Shown: positions 26,163-34,860 of the stretch, piece by piece
How the letters are laid out: each line of letters opens with the position of its first letter
Numbering within the stretch: position 1 is the first letter of the stretch
NCBI RefSeq assembly: GCF_013114835.1
Contig: NZ_JAAVLW010000004.1
Coordinates: 620,001 to 684,000 of the forward strand
Length of the DNA: 64,000 nucleotides
Direction of reading: 5' to 3'
From: Bradyrhizobium archetypum
Lineage (GTDB): Bacteria > Pseudomonadota > Alphaproteobacteria > Rhizobiales > Xanthobacteraceae
Position numbers and translations under genes: made by a program
Notes under the pieces: model-generated
What the model saw: only the letters and a program-made list of their open reading frames with translations
Database searches by the model: none
What the model was told of the DNA's origin: nothing

Positions 26163-27116
26163 TCACTCGTCGGACAGCCTGAACTCTCGTTGCATCCGCT
26201 CGAGGATAGTTGTCAATGCCTCATTGACTGCCGCTCGATCAGATCTGCCGAACTTGACCCCCCGCAGCGCCCAATTAGGATCAACGGGTGATTTCGGTTT
26301 CACGTGCCGGACAACCACGCCAACGAATTCCGCGCAACTCGGCCCAGCCATCTTCGTCGCTTCTGCGATCGCTAGTTCGAGCTGTGGTGCAGTAATTCGA
26401 ACTTGGTCCGGTTGCGCTTCCTTCGCCGGCATCGCATCCGTCACGTCGATCACTGGTGCACTGGATTGCGCCGACCCTGCAAACCAATCCTGCCTTTTGG
26501 CTGCGTCCGCAATTTCAATTGACTGAGCTGGCGGGCAAATAACTTCGAATGCGGGCTCGATGGGCGCTGGCTGCGTTGATGCGTCACCCTGCGAACTCAC
26601 TTCGGTGGGCTTTTGCGCAAGTTGCTGAGTCTCTATCATGACTTGGTCGATGATCTCCAAACTCTTGGCGATCACATCATTCAGTGCTGCAGCGGGTTTC
26701 TCGACGGAAGGATCATGGCTCCTGCCGCCATCCATCTGCGATTGGCCCCGTTGCGCGACCCTACGATGCGCCCGCAGTGCCCGGACGTGGAAGGGACCCC
26801 TGTGGGGCGCACAGCTTGTTCCTGGCACCCCTGCGGCCTTCGCGCGCGGTTGCTTGAATTTGTCCGAACGACCCGAGTTGCCATTGGCGAGCTTCTTGAC
26901 CTTTTTCGACCGAAGCTTTGCCGGGGAGAGCCGATTCTTGCTTGCCACAGCCATGGCGTCGATGGGTCGTGCGGGAGGTTTCTGGAACGGGCGCTTTTTG
27001 GTGCCCTTCGGCCGAGCCACTGTTGACGAACCAGATCGCATTTTTGAGAGCGTCAAAAAGTTGCGCATCAGTCGCTTTCTGGCGGGGGAGCGGACGAGGA
27101 CTCGGGAAGTTGGCAC
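26163..27116 (-). CDS. Lys/Arg-rich protein sharing the unnamed C-terminal domain
   Basis: 317 aa from GTG 27116, with GGAG six bases upstream. Residues 1-130 are strongly basic ('RPKGTKKRPFQKPPARP', 'LRSKKVKKLANGNSGRSDKF') and look disordered, suggesting nucleic-acid binding. The middle is Ala/Gln-rich. Residues 241-317 carry 'LELAIAEATK', 'CAEFVGVVVRHV', 'NWALRGVKFGRSDR' and 'LERMQREFRL', homologous to the tail of the cold-shock protein at 25528-26076. The two genes converge with 86 bases between their stops. It lies 20 bases after the 27137-27679 gene on the same strand. A frameshift within the basic half cannot be excluded, because that half lacks clear family features. Confidence 0.6.
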   Translation of the reverse strand: MPTSRVLVRSPARKRLMRNFLTLSKMRSGSSTVARPKGTKKRPFQKPPARPIDAMAVASKNRLSPAKLRSKKVKKLANGNSGRSDKFKQPRAKAAGVPGTSCAPHRGPFHVRALRAHRRVAQRGQSQMDGGRSHDPSVEKPAAALNDVIAKSLEIIDQVMIETQQLAQKPTEVSSQGDASTQPAPIEPAFEVICPPAQSIEIADAAKRQDWFAGSAQSSAPVIDVTDAMPAKEAQPDQVRITAPQLELAIAEATKMAGPSCAEFVGVVVRHVKPKSPVDPNWALRGVKFGRSDRAAVNEALTTILERMQREFRLSDE

Positions 27117-27136
27117 AGTGAACTCCGGCAGAATGA

Positions 27137-27679
27137 TCAGGAAACGGCGGATGCGCCCCTCGTGGTGAGCACGATCCCATCACCACGCGTTTCGACGAGA
27201 TCTAGCTCGATCAACGCGCGCAGATCTTCCGGACTGATCGGCGATAGCTTTGCGCGGTCGCTCTTGATGTCCCTCAATACCCACCGAAGTACGATCGCTC
27301 GATCGCGAATTTCCGGGGCAGTGTGGATGCGCGGCTCTAGAATTGCCCTTAGAAGGCTGGATTTTGATCCCTCATTCTGGGCCTCCGGAGTCGCCGCGAA
27401 TCCTTCTGACGTAGTAAAGGGAACGCTTGACATATGGTCCGCGATGGGTGCGACCTCGCAAGATCGGCGTTCCATCCTGTCCCCAGCGGCGACAGGAGTG
27501 TTTCGTGAATTGGCAAGATTGTCGTTTGAGCGCCCTTCCAGCTTGGTTGACGCCGCAGGTTGGGGTTCGAGGATTGAGAGCAACCATTCGCGAGAAGGTC
27601 CGCGGTCGTGATCGTTCGATTTGGTTTTCAAGCCTTGGGCTTTTTGGATGGTCCAATTAATCAAGCCGACAACTTCCAT
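27137..27679 (-). CDS. Conserved hypothetical with C-terminal winged-helix-like tail
   Basis: 180 aa from ATG 27679, chosen for a strong GGAGGAA eight bases upstream; the frame is open to 27748. The middle is low-complexity and acidic to neutral. The C-terminal 50 residues ('RAKLSPISPEDLRALIELDL' then 'VETRGDGIVLTTRG') have the helix-turn-strand rhythm of a small winged-helix or 'gene end' domain. A decayed relative of the same segment is found at 61066-61242. It probably forms a two-gene unit with 26163-27116. The function is not known. Confidence 0.62.
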   Translation of the reverse strand: MEVVGLINWTIQKAQGLKTKSNDHDRGPSREWLLSILEPQPAASTKLEGRSNDNLANSRNTPVAAGDRMERRSCEVAPIADHMSSVPFTTSEGFAATPEAQNEGSKSSLLRAILEPRIHTAPEIRDRAIVLRWVLRDIKSDRAKLSPISPEDLRALIELDLVETRGDGIVLTTRGASAVS

Positions 27680-28161
27680 GCCCACTTCCTCCGTGGCTGG
27701 CTCGGCCGCGCAGAGCGCTGCACCGCCGGCCCCGCGTAGCTTCAACAAAGCCGCGGACGTATTCCGGAACAGCGACGGCGTTTGATGTAGAAGCGCCTTT
27801 GAATTTCGACCACATCAAGCCAGGCATCGTAAGACCAAACGTTCAAGCCTGTTGAAGCTAGAGCGGGAAACGAATGATCGAGTGGCGGTGACAGCCAATC
27901 GTAGCGGTATCTTCGAAACCCGTCCGTTCGACATCAGTCCTGCAGTAAACAGGTGCCCAGTTCGCCAAAGCGTCAATTTGGCGGGCAAATAGCTAATAGG
28001 CCCCATAAGCGGGCAGCCATTTTTAGCATTAAACCATATTCGAGGCGATTTAAAAAGTTATTTGATTGGATTTAGAGGAGCCTCGCTCGCTATTAATGAA
28101 ATCAGCCAAGCTCTTTTGGGTCGACCGCCATATCGAGAAACGATTGCACGAGAATAACCGG
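27680..28161. other. Intergenic region, no gene recognised
   Basis: About 480 bases with an AT-rich stretch near 28000-28075. No protein motif, hairpin terminator or repeat was recognised. Confidence 0.45.
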
Positions 28162-28362
28162 TCAGCGTTGCTCCATCGCCTCATAGAGATCATGCCGGTA
28201 GGACTGAGCGAGGTTGCGCAGGTCTCCAAGGGTTCCGCGTGGAGCCCCACAGTGACGACATCTGATCTGGGTAGATGACGGGGCATTCTCCACATGGTCC
28301 AAGATGATTCCGAGCGCATTGCAATGGACACAGATCAGCTGAAAGGCGGGGCGGATGGGCAT
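28162..28362 (-). CDS. Small four-cysteine zinc-ribbon-like protein
   Basis: 66 aa from ATG 28362; the frame is open to 28464. Two Cys pairs, 'LICVHCNALG' (C11, C14) and 'IRCRHCGAPRGTLGDLRNLA' (C35, C38), form a likely zinc ribbon. The 'CGAxRGTLGDLRNL' ending is a pattern I associate with tiny Bradyrhizobium proteins of unknown function. No neighbour gives a clue; it is isolated between two gene-poor stretches. Translation is supported by the compact motif pattern rather than by a strong ribosome site. Bases 28363-28658 upstream hold nothing recognisable. Confidence 0.62.
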   Translation of the reverse strand: MPIRPAFQLICVHCNALGIILDHVENAPSSTQIRCRHCGAPRGTLGDLRNLAQSYRHDLYEAMEQR

Positions 28363-28658
28363 TCGCGCACTCGTTGTAAGGCAAAGTCGCCAGATGAAGT
28401 TCAAACCGATGGCGTTGCTGCGGGGGATCTGCTGGGAAATACCGTTGTGTCGATGATGGCCCACAAATATGACGCAGCCAATGATCGTTGCGAATTAACT
28501 TAACCGGTCAACCTTACGCAATGCATTGTGCCGCGACGATCCCGGATTCACGTGTTTTCCTGAGTGCGTAACAACAGAAAGCCGCACGTGTAATCGCCGC
28601 AAATCTGGAACAAAGTCGCTTCAGCTTCCGTTGTTAGGTCCAGCCAAGGGAGCCTGAG

Positions 28659-29303
28659 ATGCATTTTCCTCGTTCACTCGTATTGGCCATCTGTATTGCC
28701 TCACTCCCGGTCGGAATCGCCTGGGGCCAGGGTGCGGCCGGAGGTGGAAGCGCCGGCGCAACAGGTTCCGGCGCTGCCGGTGCAGGGGCGGCTGGAACTG
28801 GTGGCGGACGTGGCGGCATCGGCACATCGGCTGTATCGGGTGGCGCAGCCGTCGGGGGCGGCGCCCCTGCCGGACCGGTCGGCGGCGGGGCACCCGCTGG
28901 AGCGGTCGGTGGAGGTGCCCCCGCTAACAACGCCGCCTCGAACAGCGCTGCCGCACCTCCAGGAGCAAATCCGGCTATTGCAAACTCGCCAGCGACCAAT
29001 CCGCCCACCACGGGTGGCGTGATCGGGGGCTACACGGGGGTCGGCAACCCGCCCGGCACCAACAGCAATGCTGTTGTCGACCAAGCGGGGTCTCCACCGG
29101 TCACAGGCCAAGCTAAACCCTCGACCGCCCCAGCCGCGGTTCGCGGCATGGCTGAGAGCCCGCCGGCCTCGACTACCGGACTGGTAACGACTGCGGCGGA
29201 CGGAGTTTCCACGAAGGTGGTTCCCGCTAGGCCGTGCAGCACGGCCGCCCGCGAAACGGATGGTACAACGACTTGTGTGGGCATCCCGAGCAAGCGGCAA
29301 TAG
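28659..29303 (+). CDS. Secreted Gly/Ala/Pro-rich repeat protein
   Basis: 214 aa with GGAG upstream of ATG 28659. Residues 1-23 are a clean signal peptide ('LVLAICIASLPVGIAWG'). Residues 24-90 are built from short Gly/Ala repeats, including near-tandem copies of 'GGGAPAG(P/A)VG', and the rest is Ala/Pro/Thr-rich. A lone Cys pair near the C-terminus ('PARPCSTAARETDGTTTC') could form a disulfide. The composition suggests an unfolded periplasmic or cell-surface protein. No domain was recognised, so a structural or envelope-spacer role is inference only. Confidence 0.68.
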   Translation: MHFPRSLVLAICIASLPVGIAWGQGAAGGGSAGATGSGAAGAGAAGTGGGRGGIGTSAVSGGAAVGGGAPAGPVGGGAPAGAVGGGAPANNAASNSAAAPPGANPAIANSPATNPPTTGGVIGGYTGVGNPPGTNSNAVVDQAGSPPVTGQAKPSTAPAAVRGMAESPPASTTGLVTTAADGVSTKVVPARPCSTAARETDGTTTCVGIPSKRQ

Positions 29304-29322
29304 ATCTCAGTAGCGTAAGATC

Positions 29323-29586
29323 TCAGTAGCGTACCGAGATTACGCTGGGCGCCTCTATTCTCGCTTCGCATGCCGCGATAGGCCCGTAACGGTACACGTG
29401 ACGTCGAAAGAATGGCTCCCAATTTGCGACAGGAAAAATATAGGGTCCGAGGGAAGGCACGGTTCCGCAGACAAAAGCAATCGTCGCGTAGTCGCTGCGA
29501 ACATGCCGAGCCTCGGCGGAATTAACCAGCGCGATACTGGTCGCACAAAGCGCTGTTGCATACAAACTCGCACGAAGACTTCGCAT
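29323..29586 (-). CDS. Small secreted hypothetical protein
   Basis: 87 aa; the ATG at 29586 follows AGGAG at a good distance. A signal peptide is clear ('SLYATALCATSIALVNSAEA'). The mature 60 residues contain Tyr, Phe and Arg clusters ('EPFFRRHVYRYGPIAACE') and two Cys. It is convergent with the Gly-rich secreted gene, with 19 bases between their stops. No family was recognised. Confidence 0.6.
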   Translation of the reverse strand: MRSLRASLYATALCATSIALVNSAEARHVRSDYATIAFVCGTVPSLGPYIFPVANWEPFFRRHVYRYGPIAACEARIEAPSVISVRY

Positions 29587-29787
29587 TGTTTTCTCCTATT
29601 TTCTCGACGCGCCGGTTCACGATAGCCGTATTGCATCAGATGCCGCAAGCTATGGTGTGGTGTCGGATCATGCTCGCTCGGCCGCCGGCCTGTCCGGACG
29701 TGGCGTCCCTTCCTGCGACTTGATATCAGTCCGATACACCGCGATCATATCGCCGGCAGGCGCCCCGGTAAAACATCATCAATCGCT

Positions 29788-30942
29788 ATGGCCGCTGAAA
29801 TCAGACCCTATCGCATTTCCGTCGGCGACGATGTCCTCGACGATCTCAAATTGCGGCTGCGCAGCACGCGCTGGCCGGAAGCCGAGCTGGTGCCCGGCTG
29901 GAGCCAAGGTGCGCCGCTGAAATGGATCAGGGACATCTGTCGCTACTGGGCAGAAGAGTACGATTGGCGCGGGCGCGAGGCGCGGCTCAACCGCTTTGCT
30001 CAGTTCATGACCGAGATCGACGGGCTCGATATTCATTTCCTGCACGTCCGTTCGCCGCATTCGGACGCAATGCCGCTGATCATCACGCATGGCTGGCCGG
30101 GCTCGGTGGTCGAGTTTCACAAGGTGATTGAACCGTTGACTGACCCAACCGCGCATGGCGGCAACGCCGCCGACGCGTTTCACGTTGTCTGCCCGTCGCT
30201 ACCCGGCTTCGGCTTTTCGGCCAAGCCGAAAACAACGGGCTGGGGCGTCGATCGCATTGCGTCGAGCTGGGCCATGCTGATGGACCGCCTTGAATACGCG
30301 CGATACGGCGCGCAGGGCGGCGATTGGGGATCGGCGATCACCACCGCGCTCGGCGCGCAAGATCCGGAACATTGTGCCGGCATCCACATCACGCTTGCGA
30401 TGTCAATCCGCCCCAATGTGGAGGGACAACCGACGTCTGAGGAAGCGCGCGCGTTGCAGGGCATCCAGCATTACGCCGACTGGGATTCCGGCTATTCCAA
30501 GCAGCAATCGACCCGGCCGCAGACGCTTGGTTACGGATTGACGGATTCGCCGAGCGGGCAGGCGGCATGGATCCTCGAAAAGTTCTGGGCCTGGACCGAT
30601 TGCGACGGTCATCCCGAGAATATCTTTGACCGCGACGAGCTGCTCGACAATGTCATGCTCTATTGGGTGACGGCGACCGCCGCTTCATCGGCGCGCTTGT
30701 ATTGGGAGAGCTTCGGCCCAAAACGCCGGACCGCGCACAAGGTGACGGTGCCGACCGGTGTTGCCGTCTTTCCCAAGGAGATCGTGACCCCAGTGCGGAA
30801 GTGGATGGAAGCGAGTTACACGAATATCCAGCACTGGAACGAAATGCCGAAAGGCGGGCACTTTGCGGCTTTCGAGCAGCCGGACCTGTTCGTGCGGGAA
30901 ATTCGGGATTATTTCCGGACGTTGCGAAAGCCTTCCGCATAG
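29788..30942 (+). CDS. Epoxide hydrolase (alpha/beta hydrolase, EHN domain)
   Basis: 384 aa. Residues 1-110 are the epoxide-hydrolase N-terminal domain ('IRPYRISVGDDVLDDLKLRL', 'TRWPEAE'). The oxyanion-hole motif 'ITHGWPGSVVEF' (about 100-110), the nucleophile Asp179 in 'GAQGGDWGSA' and the general-base His358 in 'PKGGHFAAFE' complete the triad region. It opens epoxides to diols in the cytoplasm. It lies next to a DsbA-like isomerase and a Baeyer-Villiger-type monooxygenase, which suggests a role in breaking down a cyclic or terpenoid substrate. It is transcribed alone, with about 200 bases upstream (29587-29787) holding no recognised gene. Confidence 0.9.
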   Translation: MAAEIRPYRISVGDDVLDDLKLRLRSTRWPEAELVPGWSQGAPLKWIRDICRYWAEEYDWRGREARLNRFAQFMTEIDGLDIHFLHVRSPHSDAMPLIITHGWPGSVVEFHKVIEPLTDPTAHGGNAADAFHVVCPSLPGFGFSAKPKTTGWGVDRIASSWAMLMDRLEYARYGAQGGDWGSAITTALGAQDPEHCAGIHITLAMSIRPNVEGQPTSEEARALQGIQHYADWDSGYSKQQSTRPQTLGYGLTDSPSGQAAWILEKFWAWTDCDGHPENIFDRDELLDNVMLYWVTATAASSARLYWESFGPKRRTAHKVTVPTGVAVFPKEIVTPVRKWMEASYTNIQHWNEMPKGGHFAAFEQPDLFVREIRDYFRTLRKPSA

Positions 30943-31002
30943 GCGCTGCACGCTCCCGCGGTGGTTGGCGAAACCAGCCAAGAGAGCACGAGGCCTGTCG
31001 CC

Positions 31003-31632
31003 TCACGTCCGATGGCGGCTGCCCAGCGCCGACGCGATCGATTCCGGATTCCTGATGCGCTCGGTCAACATGTCGATGCGATCGCCACCCCAGAACAGTT
31101 CACCGTTGAAGACCATGGTCGGCACGCCGAACACACCGAGCGCTTCCGCGTCAATGATGATGCGGTCGTGCTCAGGCCGTGCGGGACCGCGGACGTACGC
31201 TTCGAATTCTTCGGCTGAGCCGCCGAGCGATGCAATCACGCCGGAAATGGCTGACAGCTCGTCGATTTCGAGATCATGGCTCCAGAACCGTCGGAACACC
31301 GTGTCGTGATAGGGGCGGAATAATCCGTGGCGCTGGGCGAACAACATGCCGGCGCTGGCATAGAAGGCATCATAGATGCGCCGCGGGCCTTTCATGATTA
31401 GGCCCTGCGCGTTGGCGTAGCGGCGCGCGTCCATATAGGCGTAGCGCACCTTGCGCCAGAAATGCGGCGTGCGCTCCTCCACCGTTCCCATGAATTCGGG
31501 AATGCGCAGCGTGTAGGGCAGCCATTCGAGTTCGACACTGCAAATTTCCTCGAGCTCGAACAGCCGCTTGTTGGCAACAAAGGCGTAGGGGCTTTTGTAA
31601 TCGGTATAGATTCGTACGCGTAGTTTTTCCAT
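31003..31632 (-). CDS. DsbA-family isomerase/oxidoreductase (HCCA-isomerase-like)
   Basis: 209 aa from ATG 31632; upstream codons to 31788 are open but unlike the family. The fold starts 'VRIYTDYKSPYAFVANKRLF'. The usual thioredoxin C-x-x-C is absent and replaced by 'KSPYAF', as in 2-hydroxychromene-2-carboxylate isomerases and kappa-class glutathione transferases. The C-terminal 'LGVFGVPTMVFNGELFWGGD' is the conserved cis-Pro and substrate loop. Such enzymes isomerise aromatic ring-cleavage products, often with glutathione. It is convergent with the epoxide hydrolase, 60 bases apart. Confidence 0.82.
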   Translation of the reverse strand: MEKLRVRIYTDYKSPYAFVANKRLFELEEICSVELEWLPYTLRIPEFMGTVEERTPHFWRKVRYAYMDARRYANAQGLIMKGPRRIYDAFYASAGMLFAQRHGLFRPYHDTVFRRFWSHDLEIDELSAISGVIASLGGSAEEFEAYVRGPARPEHDRIIIDAEALGVFGVPTMVFNGELFWGGDRIDMLTERIRNPESIASALGSRHRT

Positions 31633-32161
31633 CGGGTGATCCTGTTTCGATCGGATCATTATCTGCGATGCGAACGACGCAGGGAACCATGCGACACATT
31701 TGATTGATTCAAAAACGAATGGGCCCCGGTGCATGTGAGCATCGCGGGGCCCTACATCTTCGTTATAGGCGAAGGATTTCTGGTACACACCAGTTTGGTC
31801 TCAGGATCCGGCAGCGCGTGGCCTTTGCGCTCCAGTCCCGCGGATCGATTCGAATTGTGGAAGGCGCGATGAGGCTGGCAGCTGCTTATGACCTCGACCG
31901 CACCCGGACCTTGCGCTGAGCAAGGTCACCGGTCTGACCCGGTGGCGTCATGCTCCTCTCCAAGAGTTGGCCAACGGACCTCATGTCCGCTCTCGCTGCG
32001 TGTCGTCTCGATCATTTAACCGGGGCGCCAATACCTGCGAAACAGGGAGCCGAACGCTCCGTGACTCCGGCAGGTGCAGCGTGTGAAATGCTGCGGCAGA
32101 TGCTCGCCGGTGTCAAGCCGTCCTCAACGGTAAGTGGCATGGCCGGTTCCCGGGAACAGCG
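31633..32161. other. Intergenic region, no gene recognised
   Basis: About 530 bases between the isomerase gene and the stop of the monooxygenase gene. Short open frames such as 31950-32183 show no motif and no ribosome site. No repeat or hairpin stood out. Confidence 0.45.
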
Positions 32162-34072
32162 TCATAGCTTTGTTTGGCGGTAGTCGCGTAGGTCGGGATC
32201 GTGAGTCATCGCCCAGTAATCCACAAACCGCCATGGCATCGCCGAGAAAACCCGCCCCTGCTTGTTACGGTAATAGGTCGTCATGCCTGGATGAGTCCAG
32301 ATTAATTGCTCATGCTCGGCGTCCACTTTCTTGACGTACTCATCGTGCGCTTCCGAACGGACGTCGATCGCAGCGATGTCCTGTTCGATCATCTCGATGA
32401 GGCAAGCCGAGATGTAGCGGCTCTGGCATTCCGACTGGAAGATTACGCTGCCGCCATGCGCAGGACCTGAATTGGGACCGAGCATCACGAAAAGATTTGG
32501 AAAGTCAGGTACGGTGAGTCCGAGATAAGCGGTCGGATTGTCGCCGGCCCAGGCCGCCCTCAGATTTTTTCCACCACGTCCGGTGACGTTGAGGCGGGCG
32601 GCCATCTCCGTGACCTTGAAGCCGGTCGAGATGACGATGATATCCGCCGGCCGCAACTTTCCGTCTGAAGCGACAATGCCATCACGTGCGAAATGATCGA
32701 TCTTGTCGGTGACCAGTTCGACATTCGGCTTCGTCAGCGTCTTGAACCAGTTGTTGTCGAGCAGGATGCGCTTGCCATAGGGCGGATAGGTCGGCACGCA
32801 TTTCTCAATCAGATCCGGACGGTCCTTCAATTCCGACAGGATGAAATCGGTCAGCTCCTCGCGATGCCGGTCATTGCCTTTATTGACCGCGCGTTCGGGA
32901 TGCGGCCAGTTCGGATCCTTGCGAAGGAAGGGCAGCAGGCCGTCGCCATAACGCCAGAACATGTTGAAGCGATACCACTGCACATAGAACGGAAGATGCG
33001 CTAGCAGCCACCGCGCTCCTTCGGTGATGGGGTCGGAGTAGCCTGCAACCGGACGCGCCCATTGTGCAGTCCGCTGATAGACGGTGACCGAGGCTACCCG
33101 ATCCGCGATCGTCGGCACTAGTTGCATGGCGGTAGCACCGGTGCCGATGACGGCGACGCGCCTGCCGTCGAGCTTGATGTCATCCGACCATAGTGCGGAG
33201 TGCAGAACCAGGCCCTTGAAATCCTTCTCGCCGTTGAAGTGTGCGGGGTGAGGGTCGTTAAGCTGACCGATCGCGCTGACAAGAATGGTCGATTCAAATA
33301 TCTCCTCGCCACTGGCGGTCGTCAATGTCGATATCCACCGCTGCTTGGTTTCATCCCAGCGCGATGATGTCAGTTCGGTGTTGAGCCGCAGATGTTTTCG
33401 AATGTCGTATTCGAGCGCGACTTTCCTGAGATAGTCGAGCAACTCCTGGCGCTGGGCGAAATGGCGCGTCCACTGATTCCGGCGGCCGAATGAAAAGGAG
33501 TACGAATGGTTCGGCGTGTCGACGCCGCAACCGGGATACCGATTAACATACCAAGTGCCGCCGAGCTCGTTATTCTTCTCGACGATGGTGTAGGGAATGC
33601 CGAGCCGGCCAAGAGCGACGCCGAGCGCGATGGCGCAGACGCCAGCGCCGACGATCAGCACGTGCTGCCGCGCCAGCTTCTCGTCCGACGGCGGTTTGCT
33701 CCAGCGCGCATCACGGGGAATAAAGCCCATTTCCTCGCGCATCAGCGGTGCATATTCCGGCGCGACGTTCTCGCCGAGCGTGGCGCGCATCATCTTCAGC
33801 ATCAGTTCGTCACCGGGATCGTTGATGACAGGCTTCGGTTCGCCGTTCGCAAACAGCTTCAAGATGGCCGCGCGGATCTCGGCCTGGATTTCCGGGGACA
33901 CGCCGGCATGCGGGTCCGGTATCAGGCGCACGTCGCGCTTCGGCTTGTAAGGCGGTTCCAGCCAGCGTTCGTCGCCGGTCATGTGCACCAGCACCATCAG
34001 CAGCACACGGATATCACCCTCGGCGATTGCCGACGATAGATCGAGTTTCTTGCGCGGCAGCCCGATATTCAT
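32162..34072 (-). CDS. Baeyer-Villiger-type flavin monooxygenase (HAPMO-like)
   Basis: 636 aa from ATG 34072, with GAGGACACC just upstream. Residues 1-135 are an N-terminal extension like that of 4-hydroxyacetophenone monooxygenase (about 640 aa). FAD motif 'VLIVGAGVCAIALG' is at 138-151 and the NADPH motif 'VAVIGTGATAMQLVP' at 306-320. The type I Baeyer-Villiger fingerprint F-x-G-x3-H-x3-W is 'FKGLVLHSALWS' at 285-296, with Ser where Pro or Asp is usual. It would insert oxygen next to a ketone to give an ester or lactone. It follows the SDR gene by 14 bases in the leftward catabolic operon. Open frame upstream to 34567 overlaps the SDR gene and is not coding. Confidence 0.88.
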   Translation of the reverse strand: MNIGLPRKKLDLSSAIAEGDIRVLLMVLVHMTGDERWLEPPYKPKRDVRLIPDPHAGVSPEIQAEIRAAILKLFANGEPKPVINDPGDELMLKMMRATLGENVAPEYAPLMREEMGFIPRDARWSKPPSDEKLARQHVLIVGAGVCAIALGVALGRLGIPYTIVEKNNELGGTWYVNRYPGCGVDTPNHSYSFSFGRRNQWTRHFAQRQELLDYLRKVALEYDIRKHLRLNTELTSSRWDETKQRWISTLTTASGEEIFESTILVSAIGQLNDPHPAHFNGEKDFKGLVLHSALWSDDIKLDGRRVAVIGTGATAMQLVPTIADRVASVTVYQRTAQWARPVAGYSDPITEGARWLLAHLPFYVQWYRFNMFWRYGDGLLPFLRKDPNWPHPERAVNKGNDRHREELTDFILSELKDRPDLIEKCVPTYPPYGKRILLDNNWFKTLTKPNVELVTDKIDHFARDGIVASDGKLRPADIIVISTGFKVTEMAARLNVTGRGGKNLRAAWAGDNPTAYLGLTVPDFPNLFVMLGPNSGPAHGGSVIFQSECQSRYISACLIEMIEQDIAAIDVRSEAHDEYVKKVDAEHEQLIWTHPGMTTYYRNKQGRVFSAMPWRFVDYWAMTHDPDLRDYRQTKL

Positions 34073-34086
34073 GCTGGTGTCCTCGT

Positions 34087-34860
34087 TTACGCGCCTGATA
34101 CTTCCGGCAGACCGCCATAGGCGGCCCAGGTGGTGCCGGCGATATAGCCGGCATCGACGGGAAGATTGATTCCAGTGACGCCGCTGCTCATCGGCGAAAG
34201 CAGCCATGCGATAGCCTGTGCCACCTCTATCGGCTCGACCAACCGGTTCATCGCGGTCGGACTCTCGGCCGATTTTCTGTTCAGCGCGCCCGAGGCGATG
34301 GCGGCTTCCAGCGCCGCGGTGCGGGTGAAGCCCGGCGAGACCGCGTTGATACGGACGCCGCGACGGCCCCATTCGGCAGCCATGGTCTGCGTGATCTGAA
34401 TCACGCCGGCTTTCGCGGCGGTGTAGGCATGAATCGGACCTGAGGTCATGCCGGCAACCGAGGCGACATTGACAATCGCGCCGTGACGGCGCTCGGCCAT
34501 CTTCACGCCGACGCTGCGGCTCACGAGAAAGGTGCCGCGAAGGTCGATATTGACCTCGCGGTCCCATTGCTCCATCCGCACGTGCTCGATCCGGTGCATC
34601 TTGCCGAACACGCCGGCAGCATTGACGAGGCCGGTGATCGGGCCATGCGCTGCCTCAATGTCAGCAATGCTGCTGACGACGGCGCTTTCGTTCGCGACAT
34701 CGAAAGGCGCAGGCCACAGGATGACTCGCGTTCCAGCCAACGGTTCCGGCGCAATATCGACAATCACGACCTTTTGGCCTTGTTCGGCGAGAAGCGTTGC
34801 GGTCGCCGCGCCAATGCCGCGGCTGCCGCCGGTAACGAGGACGATGCCTTCAGCGGTCAT
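34087..34860 (-). CDS. Short-chain dehydrogenase/reductase
   Basis: 257 aa from ATG 34860. Classical SDR: cofactor motif 'VLVTGGSRGIGAATA' near the N-terminus, 'GLVNAAGVFG', catalytic Ser in 'VNVASVAGMTSG' and 'YTAAKAG' with Tyr and Lys, then 'VNAVSPGF'-like 'INAVSPGFTRT'. The Asp in 'VVIVDIA' after the second strand favours NAD(H). It overlaps the start of the TetR coding end by 11 bases and precedes the monooxygenase. It could oxidise an alcohol to the ketone that the Baeyer-Villiger enzyme then uses. Confidence 0.9.
   Translation of the reverse strand: MTAEGIVLVTGGSRGIGAATATLLAEQGQKVVIVDIAPEPLAGTRVILWPAPFDVANESAVVSSIADIEAAHGPITGLVNAAGVFGKMHRIEHVRMEQWDREVNIDLRGTFLVSRSVGVKMAERRHGAIVNVASVAGMTSGPIHAYTAAKAGVIQITQTMAAEWGRRGVRINAVSPGFTRTAALEAAIASGALNRKSAESPTAMNRLVEPIEVAQAIAWLLSPMSSGVTGINLPVDAGYIAGTTWAAYGGLPEVSGA

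Noticed and set aside
28739..28930. Short DNA repeats that could suggest a CRISPR array
   Set aside because: They encode Gly/Ala repeats in one frame, lack constant spacers and are not palindromic; no cas genes are present.
34073..34567. Extension of the monooxygenase to 801 residues
   Set aside because: The extra 165 codons overlap the SDR gene and are Arg-rich shadow sequence; the ATG at 34072 has a good ribosome site and the expected length.
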